In this document: positions 1 to 8,063 of the stretch, one piece after another | How positions within the stretch are numbered: the stretch's first letter is position 1 | Layout: each line of letters opens with the position of its first letter | Assembly (NCBI GenBank): GCA_945861885.1 | Contig: CAMAVR010000039.1 | Span: 1-34,380, forward strand | Origin: Nannocystis exedens | GTDB taxonomy: Bacteria > Myxococcota_A > Polyangia > Polyangiales > Polyangiaceae | Length of the DNA: 34,380 nt | Direction: 5' to 3' | Notes under the pieces: model-generated | Database searches by the model: none | Seen by the model: only the letters and a program-made list of their open reading frames with translations | Told to the model about the DNA's origin: nothing | Made by a program: the position numbers and the translations under genes

Positions 1-3000
1 GCGATCATCGACGCGTCGCTCTCGAATCTCTCGCCAGACGAAGCGCTACGGATCGAACTCGAGTCGGCCACTACGTCGGGGAGCCCGCCGTTCGTTATTG
101 TCGACGACTTCGATCTTCTTCCGTCGACGGTGATCGACGCGCTCGAGCAGGTTGCGCGCAGCGGCGGGCGACTGATTGCCATCGGTCGCCGCGAGCGCAT
201 TTTGGCCGCTTTTTCGGGCCATATTGAGAGTTTTTTCGTCCCGCCTCTCGAGGCGCACTTTGCGCGCGCTCTTATTGCACAGACGATCCCCTCGCTCTCA
301 ACCGCCCTCTGCGAGCACATTTACGGCTGCGCGGAAGGGCGTCCGGGAGCGCTGCGCGCGATTGTAAAGCGGCTCGGCGATCACGTTTTCACATCGGTGG
401 AGGAGATCAACGCGACGCTAGCGCCACCGTCGGAACCCGCCGTACCGGCGCGCGCCTCGATCGAGTCGATTGAACGGGCCATCGAACGCGGTCACATCGA
501 CGACGCCGCCTCGCTGCTGTCGACGCTGTCGCGATCGAACGATGCCGGAACATTGGTGCGCGTGGCGATCGCCGATGCGCACGTTCTTGTCGGACGCGGC
601 GATGCACTCGGCGCTGGAGCGCGGCTCGATGACGTCGAGGCCGAAGCGATGTCGGGTGCGGGGCCCCGCGCTTGGCTCGCCGCGCGTGGACGTGCGGCCG
701 TTCGCTGCGGCGACTACCGGCGCGCACACGCGTGCGCAACGCGGGTGCTCGAAGCTGATATTTCCGATTCATTTGAAGTGCAGGCGCTTTGTGTCCTCGG
801 AATCGCATCGTCGTTCACCGGCGACGACACAGCGGCGATCGATACTCTCGAGCGCGCCGTTCAAAACGCCACGCGCCTTCAAAATCGTCGCGACGAGTCG
901 GTTGCACTAGGGTCGCTCGCGATCGTTCATCAACGCGCTGGGCGGCCCGAAAAAGCGCGCACATTCTACGAGCAGGCGCTCCGCGCAGCGGAAGCGGCGC
1001 AAGATGCGGCTGCTGTCGCGGCGACGCGCATCAACATCGCGATGCTCGCGCAAGCGGACGGCGATTTTGGCCTCGCCCTCACCCATCTCGAAGCGACACT
1101 CGACATCGCCACTCGGGCCGGCAGCGGCCTTGCGACTCAGCAGGCGCTCCTCAATTTGGCGAATCTTGACCTCTATCTCGGTCGCTATTCGCGCGCGCAT
1201 GCGTCGATTGAATCGCTCGCAAAAAATCGCAGCGGTCTCCCCGCGACCGCGGAAGCGCAGCTGCTCGGGCTTGAAGCGGAGCTTGCAACGCGTTCGGGCG
1301 ACCCGGCGCGCGGCGCTTCGCTCTACGAGCGATGCGGGAACGCGTGGCGCGACAGCGGACGACCTCACGATGCCGCCGAAGCGCACCTTGAAGCGCTCCT
1401 CGTTCGGTCGAAATTGCCCGGCGCCGATCCCGAGCAGCTCGCCGCCTCATTGGAGCAAATTCGCCAGACGATCCTGACCGGAAATTTTGGCGAGCATTCA
1501 GCGCTTGAACAGCTTGTTTTTGGGGCGATCGCGCTCCTTCGCAAAGATGACGCGGAAGCGCGGCGAGCGTTTGATTCGGCGCTCTCTTTCGCGCAAGCTG
1601 GCTCGCATCGCGAGTGGTCGTGGCGCGCTCTCGATGCGCGCGCACGCCTTTCAGCCGCGAAGGCGGAGTTCGAAAGCTCGCGCCAGGATGTTGCGCGGGC
1701 GGTGTCGCTGCTCGAAGAGACCGCATCGAACTTGCCTCGCGATCTGCGCGAAGTATTTTGGGACGACCCGCGCCGACGCGCGCTCGGGCAAGCGCATACG
1801 AGTGCAGCGCCGTTCATCACACGGTCCGCCGCCAGCGCGTCGAACGTTTTGAGCTCTTCGACGAGCAAACCGGTCGTTGCACAAGACAGACTGGCGCGCA
1901 TTCTCGAGATCACACGTGAGCTCGCGCGCGAACACGACATGCCGACGCTCCTCGCGCGCGTCACCGATCACGCCGTCTCCCTCTTAGGGGCTGATCGCGG
2001 GCTCGTGCTTCTGCTCAACGAGTCGGGTGAGTTCGAGACGCACGCTTCGCATATTCGTCGCGGCGACGAAAATCATGTTCGATTTTCGCGCTACGTCGCA
2101 AAGCAGGTCGTCGAATCGGGCGAACCTGTGATCACGATCGACGCGAACAGCGATGAGCGCCTGTCGGCCTCGGCCAGTGTGCATCAGCTGATGATTCGCT
2201 CGATTGCCTGCGTGCCGATTCGTGGCGCCCCGCCCGCTTGCCTTCCGATTGGCGCGCTCTACATCGAAACGCGTTTGCGGCCAAACTCACGCTTTCAAGC
2301 TGAGCTCCCGACGCTGTCGGCGTTTGCCGATCAGGCAGCCGTGGCGATCGAATATGCGCGTCTTTTGGCTGAAAATCGCCTGCGCAGCAACGAGCTGTCT
2401 CAAGCGAACGCCGAGCTCGCCACAGCCCGCGACAAACTCGCAAGCCGCCTCGGCCAACGAACCGAACAGCTCGCCGAAGCGCGGCGCGATTTACGCGAAG
2501 CACGAAGCACGCTGCGTGGGCACTTTGGATACGGCGGGATGATCGGGACGAGCGCCGCGATGAGGCGTGTTTACGCAATCATCGAGCGCGTCAAAGATAC
2601 CGACGTGCCGGCGCTCATCACCGGCGAAAGCGGGACGGGCAAAGAGGTCGTCGCGAAAGCAATTCACGCGCTAAGCCCACGCGGGCGAATGCCGTTTATC
2701 GGGATCAATTGCGGAGCGATCCCAGAGCATCTGCTCGAGAGCGAACTGTTCGGCCATCTTCGCGGCGCATTTACCGGCGCCGACCGCGAGCGAAAGGGGC
2801 TTTTTCGGGAGGCTGAAGGGGGCACGGTTCTTCTCGATGAAATCGGCGACCTCCCCGCCCGCATGCAGACGGCCCTCCTTCGCGCGCTTCAAGAAAAGTG
2901 CGTTCGACCGGTCGGCGGCGCGAACGAAGTGGCGATCGATGTGCGCGTGCTCGCGGCGACCCATCGCGATTTGGCGCAAATGGTCGCCGACGGCCTATTT

Positions 3001-3498
3001 CGGGAAGACTTGTATTACCGCCTTCACGTGATCGAAATCAGGCTTCCGGCCCTCCGTGAACGGGTGGAAGACATGCCGCCGCTGGTCGACCACTTTTTGT
3101 CGCTCTTCGCTGCACGCTACAAACGCCCCAAAAAGTCGGTTACGCGCGATGCGATGCGCCAGCTTTGCGCCCATCCGTGGCCGGGGAACATCCGCCAGCT
3201 CGACCATGTTCTCCTGAACGCCTGGCTGATGTCAGATGGCGAAGAGATCGGCCTCGACGACATCGACTGGCCGAACCCTCCAGCGCGCAGCGTAACGGCA
3301 CCACGTGGGGGCGAGGCGCCGCGATTGCCCACAACCGAGGCAGAGCACCGGATCAGCGAGCGAGACCGCATCGTAGCCGCTCTGGCCGCCTCCAATTGGA
3401 ACCGTCTCCAAGCCGCGAAGCTGCTCGGTCTTCCGCGGCGGACATTCTATCGGCGTCTGAGTGAGTTCGGAATTTTGGCGCCGAAATCGGTCGACTGA
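1..3498 (+). CDS. Sigma-54-dependent regulator with N-terminal ATPase, TPR and GAF modules (5' partial)
   Basis: The reading frame is open from base 1, so the true start lies upstream of the window. A GTG at 130 is only an internal start candidate. The first codons encode PFVIVDDFDLL, a Walker-B-like strand, followed by a sensor-like strand (RLIAIGRRER). This suggests the tail of a STAND/AAA-type ATPase domain. Counting residues from base 130, there is a long TPR-like helical region (about 90-560), a GAF domain (about 600-755), a coiled linker, then a sigma-54 AAA+ domain from about 800. That domain has Walker A GESGTGKE (832), the sigma-54 contact loop GAFTGA (879) and Walker B with D903-E904. 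A Fis-type helix-turn-helix lies at about 1090-1113. All motifs needed to remodel sigma-54 polymerase are intact. No receiver domain is visible. In myxobacteria such proteins often begin with a Ser/Thr kinase domain, which cannot be seen here. Confidence 0.93.
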   Translation, partial: AIIDASLSNLSPDEALRIELESATTSGSPPFVIVDDFDLLPSTVIDALEQVARSGGRLIAIGRRERILAAFSGHIESFFVPPLEAHFARALIAQTIPSLSTALCEHIYGCAEGRPGALRAIVKRLGDHVFTSVEEINATLAPPSEPAVPARASIESIERAIERGHIDDAASLLSTLSRSNDAGTLVRVAIADAHVLVGRGDALGAGARLDDVEAEAMSGAGPRAWLAARGRAAVRCGDYRRAHACATRVLEADISDSFEVQALCVLGIASSFTGDDTAAIDTLERAVQNATRLQNRRDESVALGSLAIVHQRAGRPEKARTFYEQALRAAEAAQDAAAVAATRINIAMLAQADGDFGLALTHLEATLDIATRAGSGLATQQALLNLANLDLYLGRYSRAHASIESLAKNRSGLPATAEAQLLGLEAELATRSGDPARGASLYERCGNAWRDSGRPHDAAEAHLEALLVRSKLPGADPEQLAASLEQIRQTILTGNFGEHSALEQLVFGAIALLRKDDAEARRAFDSALSFAQAGSHREWSWRALDARARLSAAKAEFESSRQDVARAVSLLEETASNLPRDLREVFWDDPRRRALGQAHTSAAPFITRSAASASNVLSSSTSKPVVAQDRLARILEITRELAREHDMPTLLARVTDHAVSLLGADRGLVLLLNESGEFETHASHIRRGDENHVRFSRYVAKQVVESGEPVITIDANSDERLSASASVHQLMIRSIACVPIRGAPPACLPIGALYIETRLRPNSRFQAELPTLSAFADQAAVAIEYARLLAENRLRSNELSQANAELATARDKLASRLGQRTEQLAEARRDLREARSTLRGHFGYGGMIGTSAAMRRVYAIIERVKDTDVPALITGESGTGKEVVAKAIHALSPRGRMPFIGINCGAIPEHLLESELFGHLRGAFTGADRERKGLFREAEGGTVLLDEIGDLPARMQTALLRALQEKCVRPVGGANEVAIDVRVLAATHRDLAQMVADGLFREDLYYRLHVIEIRLPALRERVEDMPPLVDHFLSLFAARYKRPKKSVTRDAMRQLCAHPWPGNIRQLDHVLLNAWLMSDGEEIGLDDIDWPNPPARSVTAPRGGEAPRLPTTEAEHRISERDRIVAALAASNWNRLQAAKLLGLPRRTFYRRLSEFGILAPKSVD

Positions 3499-3513
3499 GG
3501 GCCCCTCGCCCTC

Positions 3514-3555
3514 GCGTGACTTCGTCACGCTTCCCCTCTCCCCTCGGGAGAGGGG
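3514..3555. repeat. Two adjacent short perfect inverted repeats
   Basis: The 199-bp gap between the regulator and the ATP synthase cluster holds two back-to-back hairpins. The first has 7-bp arms at 3514-3520 and 3524-3530 with a 3-nt loop. The second has 10-bp arms at 3533-3542 (CCCTCTCCC core) and 3546-3555 with a 3-nt loop. No T-run follows, so they are not textbook intrinsic terminators. The second stem resembles the dispersed CCCTCTCCC/GGGAGAGGG palindromes found in many proteobacterial genomes, so a REP-like mobile palindrome is possible. They may also mark the 3' end of the regulator transcript. Confidence 0.6.
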
Positions 3556-3697
3556 CTGGTCGATTGGACATCGGGCTTCACAAATGCTAGAGCCCGCGCG
3601 CGTTTTCAAACCACCCGACCCACCGCTCTGACTCAATTTGAGAAGCCATTTTACGGCGATGCGGTCACCTGTTCGCGTTTACTGAGGAACTGTCCCC

Positions 3698-4195
3698 ATG
3701 TCGCTCGTTAGCCTGACCGATGCGCGCACTTTACACCTTGCCCACCGAGCCACGGACGGGGTTACGGTCGACTTTGACGCGACGGTTATCGGCCAAGTTG
3801 CCCTCTTCGTGCTGCTTCTCATCGCGCTGAAGCCGATTCTGTTTGAGCCGATGCTGAAGCTTTTCGAAGAGCGTGAGCGGCGCACCGATGGCGCCCGTCT
3901 TGAGGCTCGTCGCATCGACGAAGCGTCAGCCGGCGCCCTGGCAAAGTACGACGCAGCGATGCTGGAGGCGCGAGCGCAAGCGAATGCCGAGCGTGATCGT
4001 CTGCGCGCCGAAGGGGCAAAAGCCGAAGCGGAGATTATGGCGACGGTACGCAAGTCGACATCCGAAACGCTCGAACGCGGCAAACTCCAAATGCAAGGCG
4101 AGGCCAAACAGGTCCGCGCCGCGCTAACGAAAAACATCTCTGAGCTGGCGCACGACGTCGCGAAGCAGGTTCTCGGGCGCGAGGTGGCGCAATGA
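3698..4195 (+). CDS. atpF': ATP synthase F0 subunit b' (second b-type stalk subunit)
   Basis: This 165-residue protein has a hydrophobic segment at about residues 28-48 (VALFVLLLIAL) followed by a long charged Ala/Glu/Arg-rich helix. That is the architecture of the F-type ATPase peripheral stalk. It begins an uninterrupted series b', b, delta, alpha, gamma. Two different b-type subunits presumably form a heterodimeric stalk, as in cyanobacteria, alphaproteobacteria and many deltaproteobacteria. The ATG at 3698 has a clear GAGGA at 3684-3688. The stop overlaps the next start as ATGA, indicating translational coupling. Assignment as b' rather than b rests on gene order and the shorter N-terminus. 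Confidence 0.85.
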   Translation: MSLVSLTDARTLHLAHRATDGVTVDFDATVIGQVALFVLLLIALKPILFEPMLKLFEERERRTDGARLEARRIDEASAGALAKYDAAMLEARAQANAERDRLRAEGAKAEAEIMATVRKSTSETLERGKLQMQGEAKQVRAALTKNISELAHDVAKQVLGREVAQ

Positions 4196-4755
4196 TCGCG
4201 TCGTTCAACCCCGAGGGGCCTGGGCCGATCAACTGGTTTCATTTCGGCGACCCGCACCAGCCGCCGTATGTCGCGATGGCGATAAACTTCGTGATTTTAC
4301 TCGCGATTTATTATCGTTTTGGCAAAAAGCCAGTCGCAGACGCGCTGGTCGCACGCCGTGATGAGATCGCCAAAGAGATCGAAGACGCGCACCGAATGCG
4401 CGCCGAAGCAGAAGCTCGAGCGATTCACTATCAGGGAAAGTTGGCGTCCCTCGAGAAGGAGCTGGCCGACGCACGCCACGCGCTGGTCGATGCCGGCGAA
4501 GGTGAGCGCGCGCGAGCAGTGAGCGAGGCGGAAGAGCGCGCCGCTCGGATGAAGCGCGATACGGAGACGCTGATTGAGCAAGAACTTCATCAATTGCGCG
4601 CAGACATTCATCGGGAAACGGTGAACCTCGCGATTCAGCAGGCCGAAGCGATCGTAAAAAACTCGATCACATCAGCCGATCAAGCGCGGCTTATCGATGA
4701 CGTCATCGCAACGCTGCCTATGAAGCACAAGCGCCTGCAAGGAGATGCGCAATGA
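4192..4755 (+). CDS. atpF: ATP synthase F0 subunit b
   Basis: This 187-residue protein has a short periplasmic-side N-terminus (PINWFHFGD), one membrane helix at about residues 27-43 (AMAINFVILLAIYYRFGKK) and then a continuous amphipathic coiled coil to the C-terminus. This is the usual b-subunit plan for the peripheral stalk that holds alpha3beta3 against rotation. The FGKKP stretch just after the membrane helix is typical of deltaproteobacterial b subunits. Its start and stop overlap the flanking genes by ATGA at both ends (4192 and 4752), so it is tightly coupled with b' and delta. Confidence 0.9.
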   Translation: MIASFNPEGPGPINWFHFGDPHQPPYVAMAINFVILLAIYYRFGKKPVADALVARRDEIAKEIEDAHRMRAEAEARAIHYQGKLASLEKELADARHALVDAGEGERARAVSEAEERAARMKRDTETLIEQELHQLRADIHRETVNLAIQQAEAIVKNSITSADQARLIDDVIATLPMKHKRLQGDAQ

Positions 4756-5291
4756 GCGGGAATGTTGCCGATCGCTACGCCAAAGCGATCCTCGAACTCG
4801 GAGCCGAGTCGGGGACACTCGATCAACTCGTATCCGAAATTACGACGCTCGCGGAAGCGTATGCAAGCAGCGCGGAGCTTCAAAATACGCTTGAAAATCC
4901 GCTTGTTTCTATCCAAGTCAAACAAGCGATTGTGGCCGATCTTGTCGCCGCGGCAGGTGCATCAACGCTGACAAAAAACGCGCTTGCGCTGCTCATGAGC
5001 CGGCGTCGATTGCCGATGCTCGGGGCCATCTCGTCGCAGCTGCGCGCGCTTCACGATGAAAAAGCCGGCGTCGTTCACGCCCACGTGACAACCGCGGCGC
5101 CGCTCGATGAAGCGCAGCACGGCAAGCTTCAGCACAAGCTCGAAGCGATGACCGGAAAAAAAGTAAAGATTGAGCGACACGAAGACCATTCGCTGCTCGG
5201 CGGCATGGTCATCCGAATCGGCGACACGATGGTCGACGGTTCGGTCAAAGGGCGTCTCGAGGCAATGCGCCGCGACTTGATGCTCAATTAG
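4752..5291 (+). CDS. atpH: ATP synthase F1 subunit delta
   Basis: The 179-residue length is normal for delta/OSCP. The N-terminal part (NVADRYAKAILELG) matches the conserved helical-domain start. The C-terminal part contains the GGMVIRIGDTMVDGSVKGRL signature found near the end of delta subunits. The protein caps the alpha3beta3 head and joins it to the b/b' stalk. A GGAG Shine-Dalgarno (in aaggagatgcgc) lies just before the ATG, inside the end of the b gene. It is followed by a 34-bp gap to alpha. Confidence 0.92.
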   Translation: MSGNVADRYAKAILELGAESGTLDQLVSEITTLAEAYASSAELQNTLENPLVSIQVKQAIVADLVAAAGASTLTKNALALLMSRRRLPMLGAISSQLRALHDEKAGVVHAHVTTAAPLDEAQHGKLQHKLEAMTGKKVKIERHEDHSLLGGMVIRIGDTMVDGSVKGRLEAMRRDLMLN

Positions 5292-5325
5292 TTTTTGTTA
5301 ACCAACGAATAGACAGAGGAACGCA

Positions 5326-6975
5326 ATGCAGCTTCGCGCCGAAGAGATCTCCCAGATCATCAAAAAGCAGATTCAGTCGTACGAGCAGGCTCCGCTCACG
5401 ATGGAGACCGGTTCGGTTCTGAGCGTGGGCGACGGCATTGCGCGCGTGTATGGCCTCGCAGGGGCGATGGCTGGTGAGCTCCTCGAGTTCCCAGGCGGCC
5501 TCATGGGGCTCACGCTCAACCTCGAATCCGATAACGTCGGAGCGGCGCTCTTCGGCGACACAACGGCGGTCAAAGAAGGGTCGATCGTCAAGCGAACCGG
5601 CCGCATTCTTGATGTACCTGTCGGTGAAGCTGCGGTCGGACGCGTCGTCAACGCGCTTGGTCAGCCGATCGACGGCAAAGGGCCGATCGACTCGCCGCAC
5701 AGGCGCCGCGTTGAAGTTAAAGCGCCCGGGATTTTGGCGCGGCAGCCGGTTAAAGAGCCGCTGCAGACAGGCCTAAAGGCCATTGACGCGATGGTTCCAA
5801 TCGGCCGCGGGCAGCGCGAGCTTATCATCGGCGATCGCCAGACCGGCAAAACAGCCGTCGCACTCGACGCGATCATCAATCAACGTGGCCAAGGGGTCTA
5901 CTGCTTCTACATCGCGATTGGGCAGAAGCAGTCGACGGTGGCAAGCGTTGTCGACAAGCTCACTCAGTACGGTGCGATGGAGTACACGACCGTGATCGTG
6001 GCCGGCGCGAGCGAAGCGGCTCCGCTGCAGTTTATCGCGCCGTACACCGGCGTGACGATGGCCGAGTATTTCCGCGACAGCGGGCGTCACGCACTCTGCG
6101 TGTACGACGACTTGTCGAAACAGGCCGTCGCGTATCGCCAGCTTTCGCTGCTGCTCCGCCGCCCACCGGGCCGCGAAGCCTACCCAGGCGACGTCTTTTA
6201 CATCCATTCACGCCTTCTCGAGCGCGCCGCAAAAATGGCCGACCAGTGGGCGGTCGTTCCCAAGGGGACGCGAACGTGGAGCGATATCGGCTCAGCAAAA
6301 GTCTATGTCGGTGAGCAGGGGAAGCACGCCGCCGATGGCGAGCTGAAGACAAAGGGCGATTCGTTTGAGCTCATTCGCAATCCGCTGTCAGGCGGGTCGC
6401 TCACAGCGCTTCCGATCATCGAGACACAAGGTGGCGACGTTTCGGCGTACATCCCGACGAACGTCATTTCGATCACCGACGGGCAGATATTTCTCGAGAC
6501 TGATCTCTTTTATTCAGGCGTTCGCCCGGCAATCAACGTGGGTGTTTCCGTGAGCCGCGTCGGCGGGAACGCGCAGATAAAAGCAATGAAGAGCATCGCC
6601 GGAACGCTCAAGCTCGACCTCGCGCAATACCGAGAAAAAGCAGCCTTTTCGCAGTTCGCAAGCGATCTCGACAAAGTCACGCGCGACCAGCTTGAACGCG
6701 GCGTGCGCCTGGTAGAGCTTCTGAAGCAAGGGCAGTACGTGCCGCTCCCGGTCGAAAAGCAGGTCGTGATCATCTATGCGGGGACGAAGGGGTACCTCGA
6801 TCATCTCCCGGTAGCCCAGATCGCGGCGTACGAGCCCGGTCTGTACTCGTTTATCGAGACGAAGTTTCCGAAGTTTTTCGAAACGCTGCGCACCAAAAAG
6901 GTGCTCGATAAAGAGCTCGAAGAGACGCTCAAAACCGCGCTCGTCGAATACGGCAAAGGCTTCGCGAAGGCCTAA
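5326..6975 (+). CDS. atpA: ATP synthase F1 subunit alpha
   Basis: This 549-residue protein is the non-catalytic nucleotide-binding subunit of F1. The N-terminus ([16 protein letters not shown]) matches the delta-binding start of bacterial alpha. The P-loop GDRQTGKT is at residues 169-176, and the [11 protein letters not shown] and [11 protein letters not shown] stretches are conserved. It is about 36 residues longer than the roughly 513-residue E. coli protein. The extra length sits between ERAAK (about 303) and GSLTALP (357), where E. coli has only about 18 residues. The insert is charged and glycine-rich, so it is probably a surface loop or small hairpin. The ATG is preceded by AGAGGA. The gene lies between delta and gamma as usual. 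Confidence 0.97.
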   Translation: MQLRAEEISQIIKKQIQSYEQAPLTMETGSVLSVGDGIARVYGLAGAMAGELLEFPGGLMGLTLNLESDNVGAALFGDTTAVKEGSIVKRTGRILDVPVGEAAVGRVVNALGQPIDGKGPIDSPHRRRVEVKAPGILARQPVKEPLQTGLKAIDAMVPIGRGQRELIIGDRQTGKTAVALDAIINQRGQGVYCFYIAIGQKQSTVASVVDKLTQYGAMEYTTVIVAGASEAAPLQFIAPYTGVTMAEYFRDSGRHALCVYDDLSKQAVAYRQLSLLLRRPPGREAYPGDVFYIHSRLLERAAKMADQWAVVPKGTRTWSDIGSAKVYVGEQGKHAADGELKTKGDSFELIRNPLSGGSLTALPIIETQGGDVSAYIPTNVISITDGQIFLETDLFYSGVRPAINVGVSVSRVGGNAQIKAMKSIAGTLKLDLAQYREKAAFSQFASDLDKVTRDQLERGVRLVELLKQGQYVPLPVEKQVVIIYAGTKGYLDHLPVAQIAAYEPGLYSFIETKFPKFFETLRTKKVLDKELEETLKTALVEYGKGFAKA

Positions 6976-6986
6976 GAAAGAACGCA

Positions 6987-7934
6987 ATGCCCTCGCTTAA
7001 GACAATTCGCACACGTATCTCGAGCGTTCGATCGACGCAAAAGATCACCCGCGCCATGAAGATGGTCGCGGGCGCTCGACTCGCGCGCGCACAGCAGCGA
7101 ATCGTCGCGCTCCGCCCTTACGCGCTAAAGACGACCGAAATTCTTCGTGTCGTGGCGGCGCCCGGAGCGCTACCAACCGGCGTAAACGACTCGGAAGCCG
7201 ACGCGTTCGAGGCCGATGCCGAGGGCGTTCACCCGCTTCTCGCCGTGCGGCCGGTGAAAAAAGTTCTGATTCTGCTTTTGAGCAGCGATCGCGGACTCTG
7301 CGGCGCGTTCAATACGAACGTTCTAAAAGCGGCGGAGCGCGAGTGGCAGGCGCGTAAGGCGGCCGGCGTCGCGGTTGAATTCGCGACATGCGGAAAAAAG
7401 GGGCGCGAATATGTGAACCGTCGAGGCGGTGTTCTTGCGCACGATTTTGCCGGTATTTACGACGGTTTGTCGCTATCGAAAGCGAGCTTGGTGGCGAGTT
7501 GGGTCACCGCTCGAATGACAGCACGCGACTACGACGCCCTGGTGATCGTCTACACTGAATTCAAGAGTGCGATGACCCAGCGGGTTGTCGCCGAGCAGCT
7601 CCTCCCGCTCACCGACGGAGCAAAAGCCCCCGCTGGCGGCGCATCGTCCGACACGGCGAAGCTAGAGCAAGCGATGGAGGTTCTTTTCGAGCCGAACCGC
7701 GAAGCGCTCCTCGAGCGCCTAGTGCCGATGTATGTCGAAACGTCGATCTACCGCGCATTGCTTGAGAGCCAAGCAAGCGAGTTTGGCGCGCGAATGACAT
7801 CGATGGATGCGGCGACGCGAAACGCCAAAGAAATGATCGGACGTCTCACACTCGCCTACAATCGCGCGCGGCAAGCGGCGATCACGAAAGAGCTCATGGA
7901 GATCATCGGCGGCGCCGAAGCGCTAAAAGACTAG
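6987..7934 (+). CDS. atpG: ATP synthase F1 subunit gamma (rotor shaft)
   Basis: The protein has 315 residues against about 287 in E. coli. Both coiled-coil ends are well conserved: IRTRISSVRSTQKITRAMKMV at the N-terminus and AYNRARQAAITKELMEIIGGA at the C-terminus. The SSDRGLCGAFN motif is present. Extra residues lie at about 52-80, before that motif, and in a Gly/Ala-rich patch near 212-225. The gene follows alpha by 11 bp. In the classical operon beta (atpD) and epsilon (atpC) come next. Here the cluster ends and an unrelated flippase follows, so those subunits must be encoded elsewhere. Confidence 0.96.
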   Translation: MPSLKTIRTRISSVRSTQKITRAMKMVAGARLARAQQRIVALRPYALKTTEILRVVAAPGALPTGVNDSEADAFEADAEGVHPLLAVRPVKKVLILLLSSDRGLCGAFNTNVLKAAEREWQARKAAGVAVEFATCGKKGREYVNRRGGVLAHDFAGIYDGLSLSKASLVASWVTARMTARDYDALVIVYTEFKSAMTQRVVAEQLLPLTDGAKAPAGGASSDTAKLEQAMEVLFEPNREALLERLVPMYVETSIYRALLESQASEFGARMTSMDAATRNAKEMIGRLTLAYNRARQAAITKELMEIIGGAEALKD

Positions 7935-7962
7935 CGAGTGATAATCGGCTCCGCCCCGTAAA

Positions 7963-7990
7963 CGTGCCCGTAAACGTGCCCGGTTTTTTC
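7963..7990 (+). repeat. Copy 1 of a 28-bp dispersed direct repeat ending in a T-run
   Basis: These 28 bases are identical to 34259-34286. The unit is built from the word CGTAAACGTGCCCG and ends in GGTTTTTTC. A partial upstream unit (7957-7970) makes it a tandem of two words here. It lies in the 129-bp gap between atpG and the flippase. The GC-rich word followed by six T residues could act as a weak terminator for the atp transcript. The rest of this gap shows nothing I can name. Confidence 0.7.
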
Positions 7991-8063
7991 AAGGCCAAAC
8001 GCGAGGCACAGCTGATAGCGTGGAAACAGCGTTAGTTGCGCGGTTTGCCTTGGGGGGCCTGCA

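Noticed and set aside
907..1386. Leftward frame inside the regulator gene
   Set aside because: Arg-rich shadow of the TPR-coding strand, as expected in high-GC DNA.
3533..3555. CRISPR repeat
   Set aside because: A single palindrome without regular spacers; no cas gene nearby.
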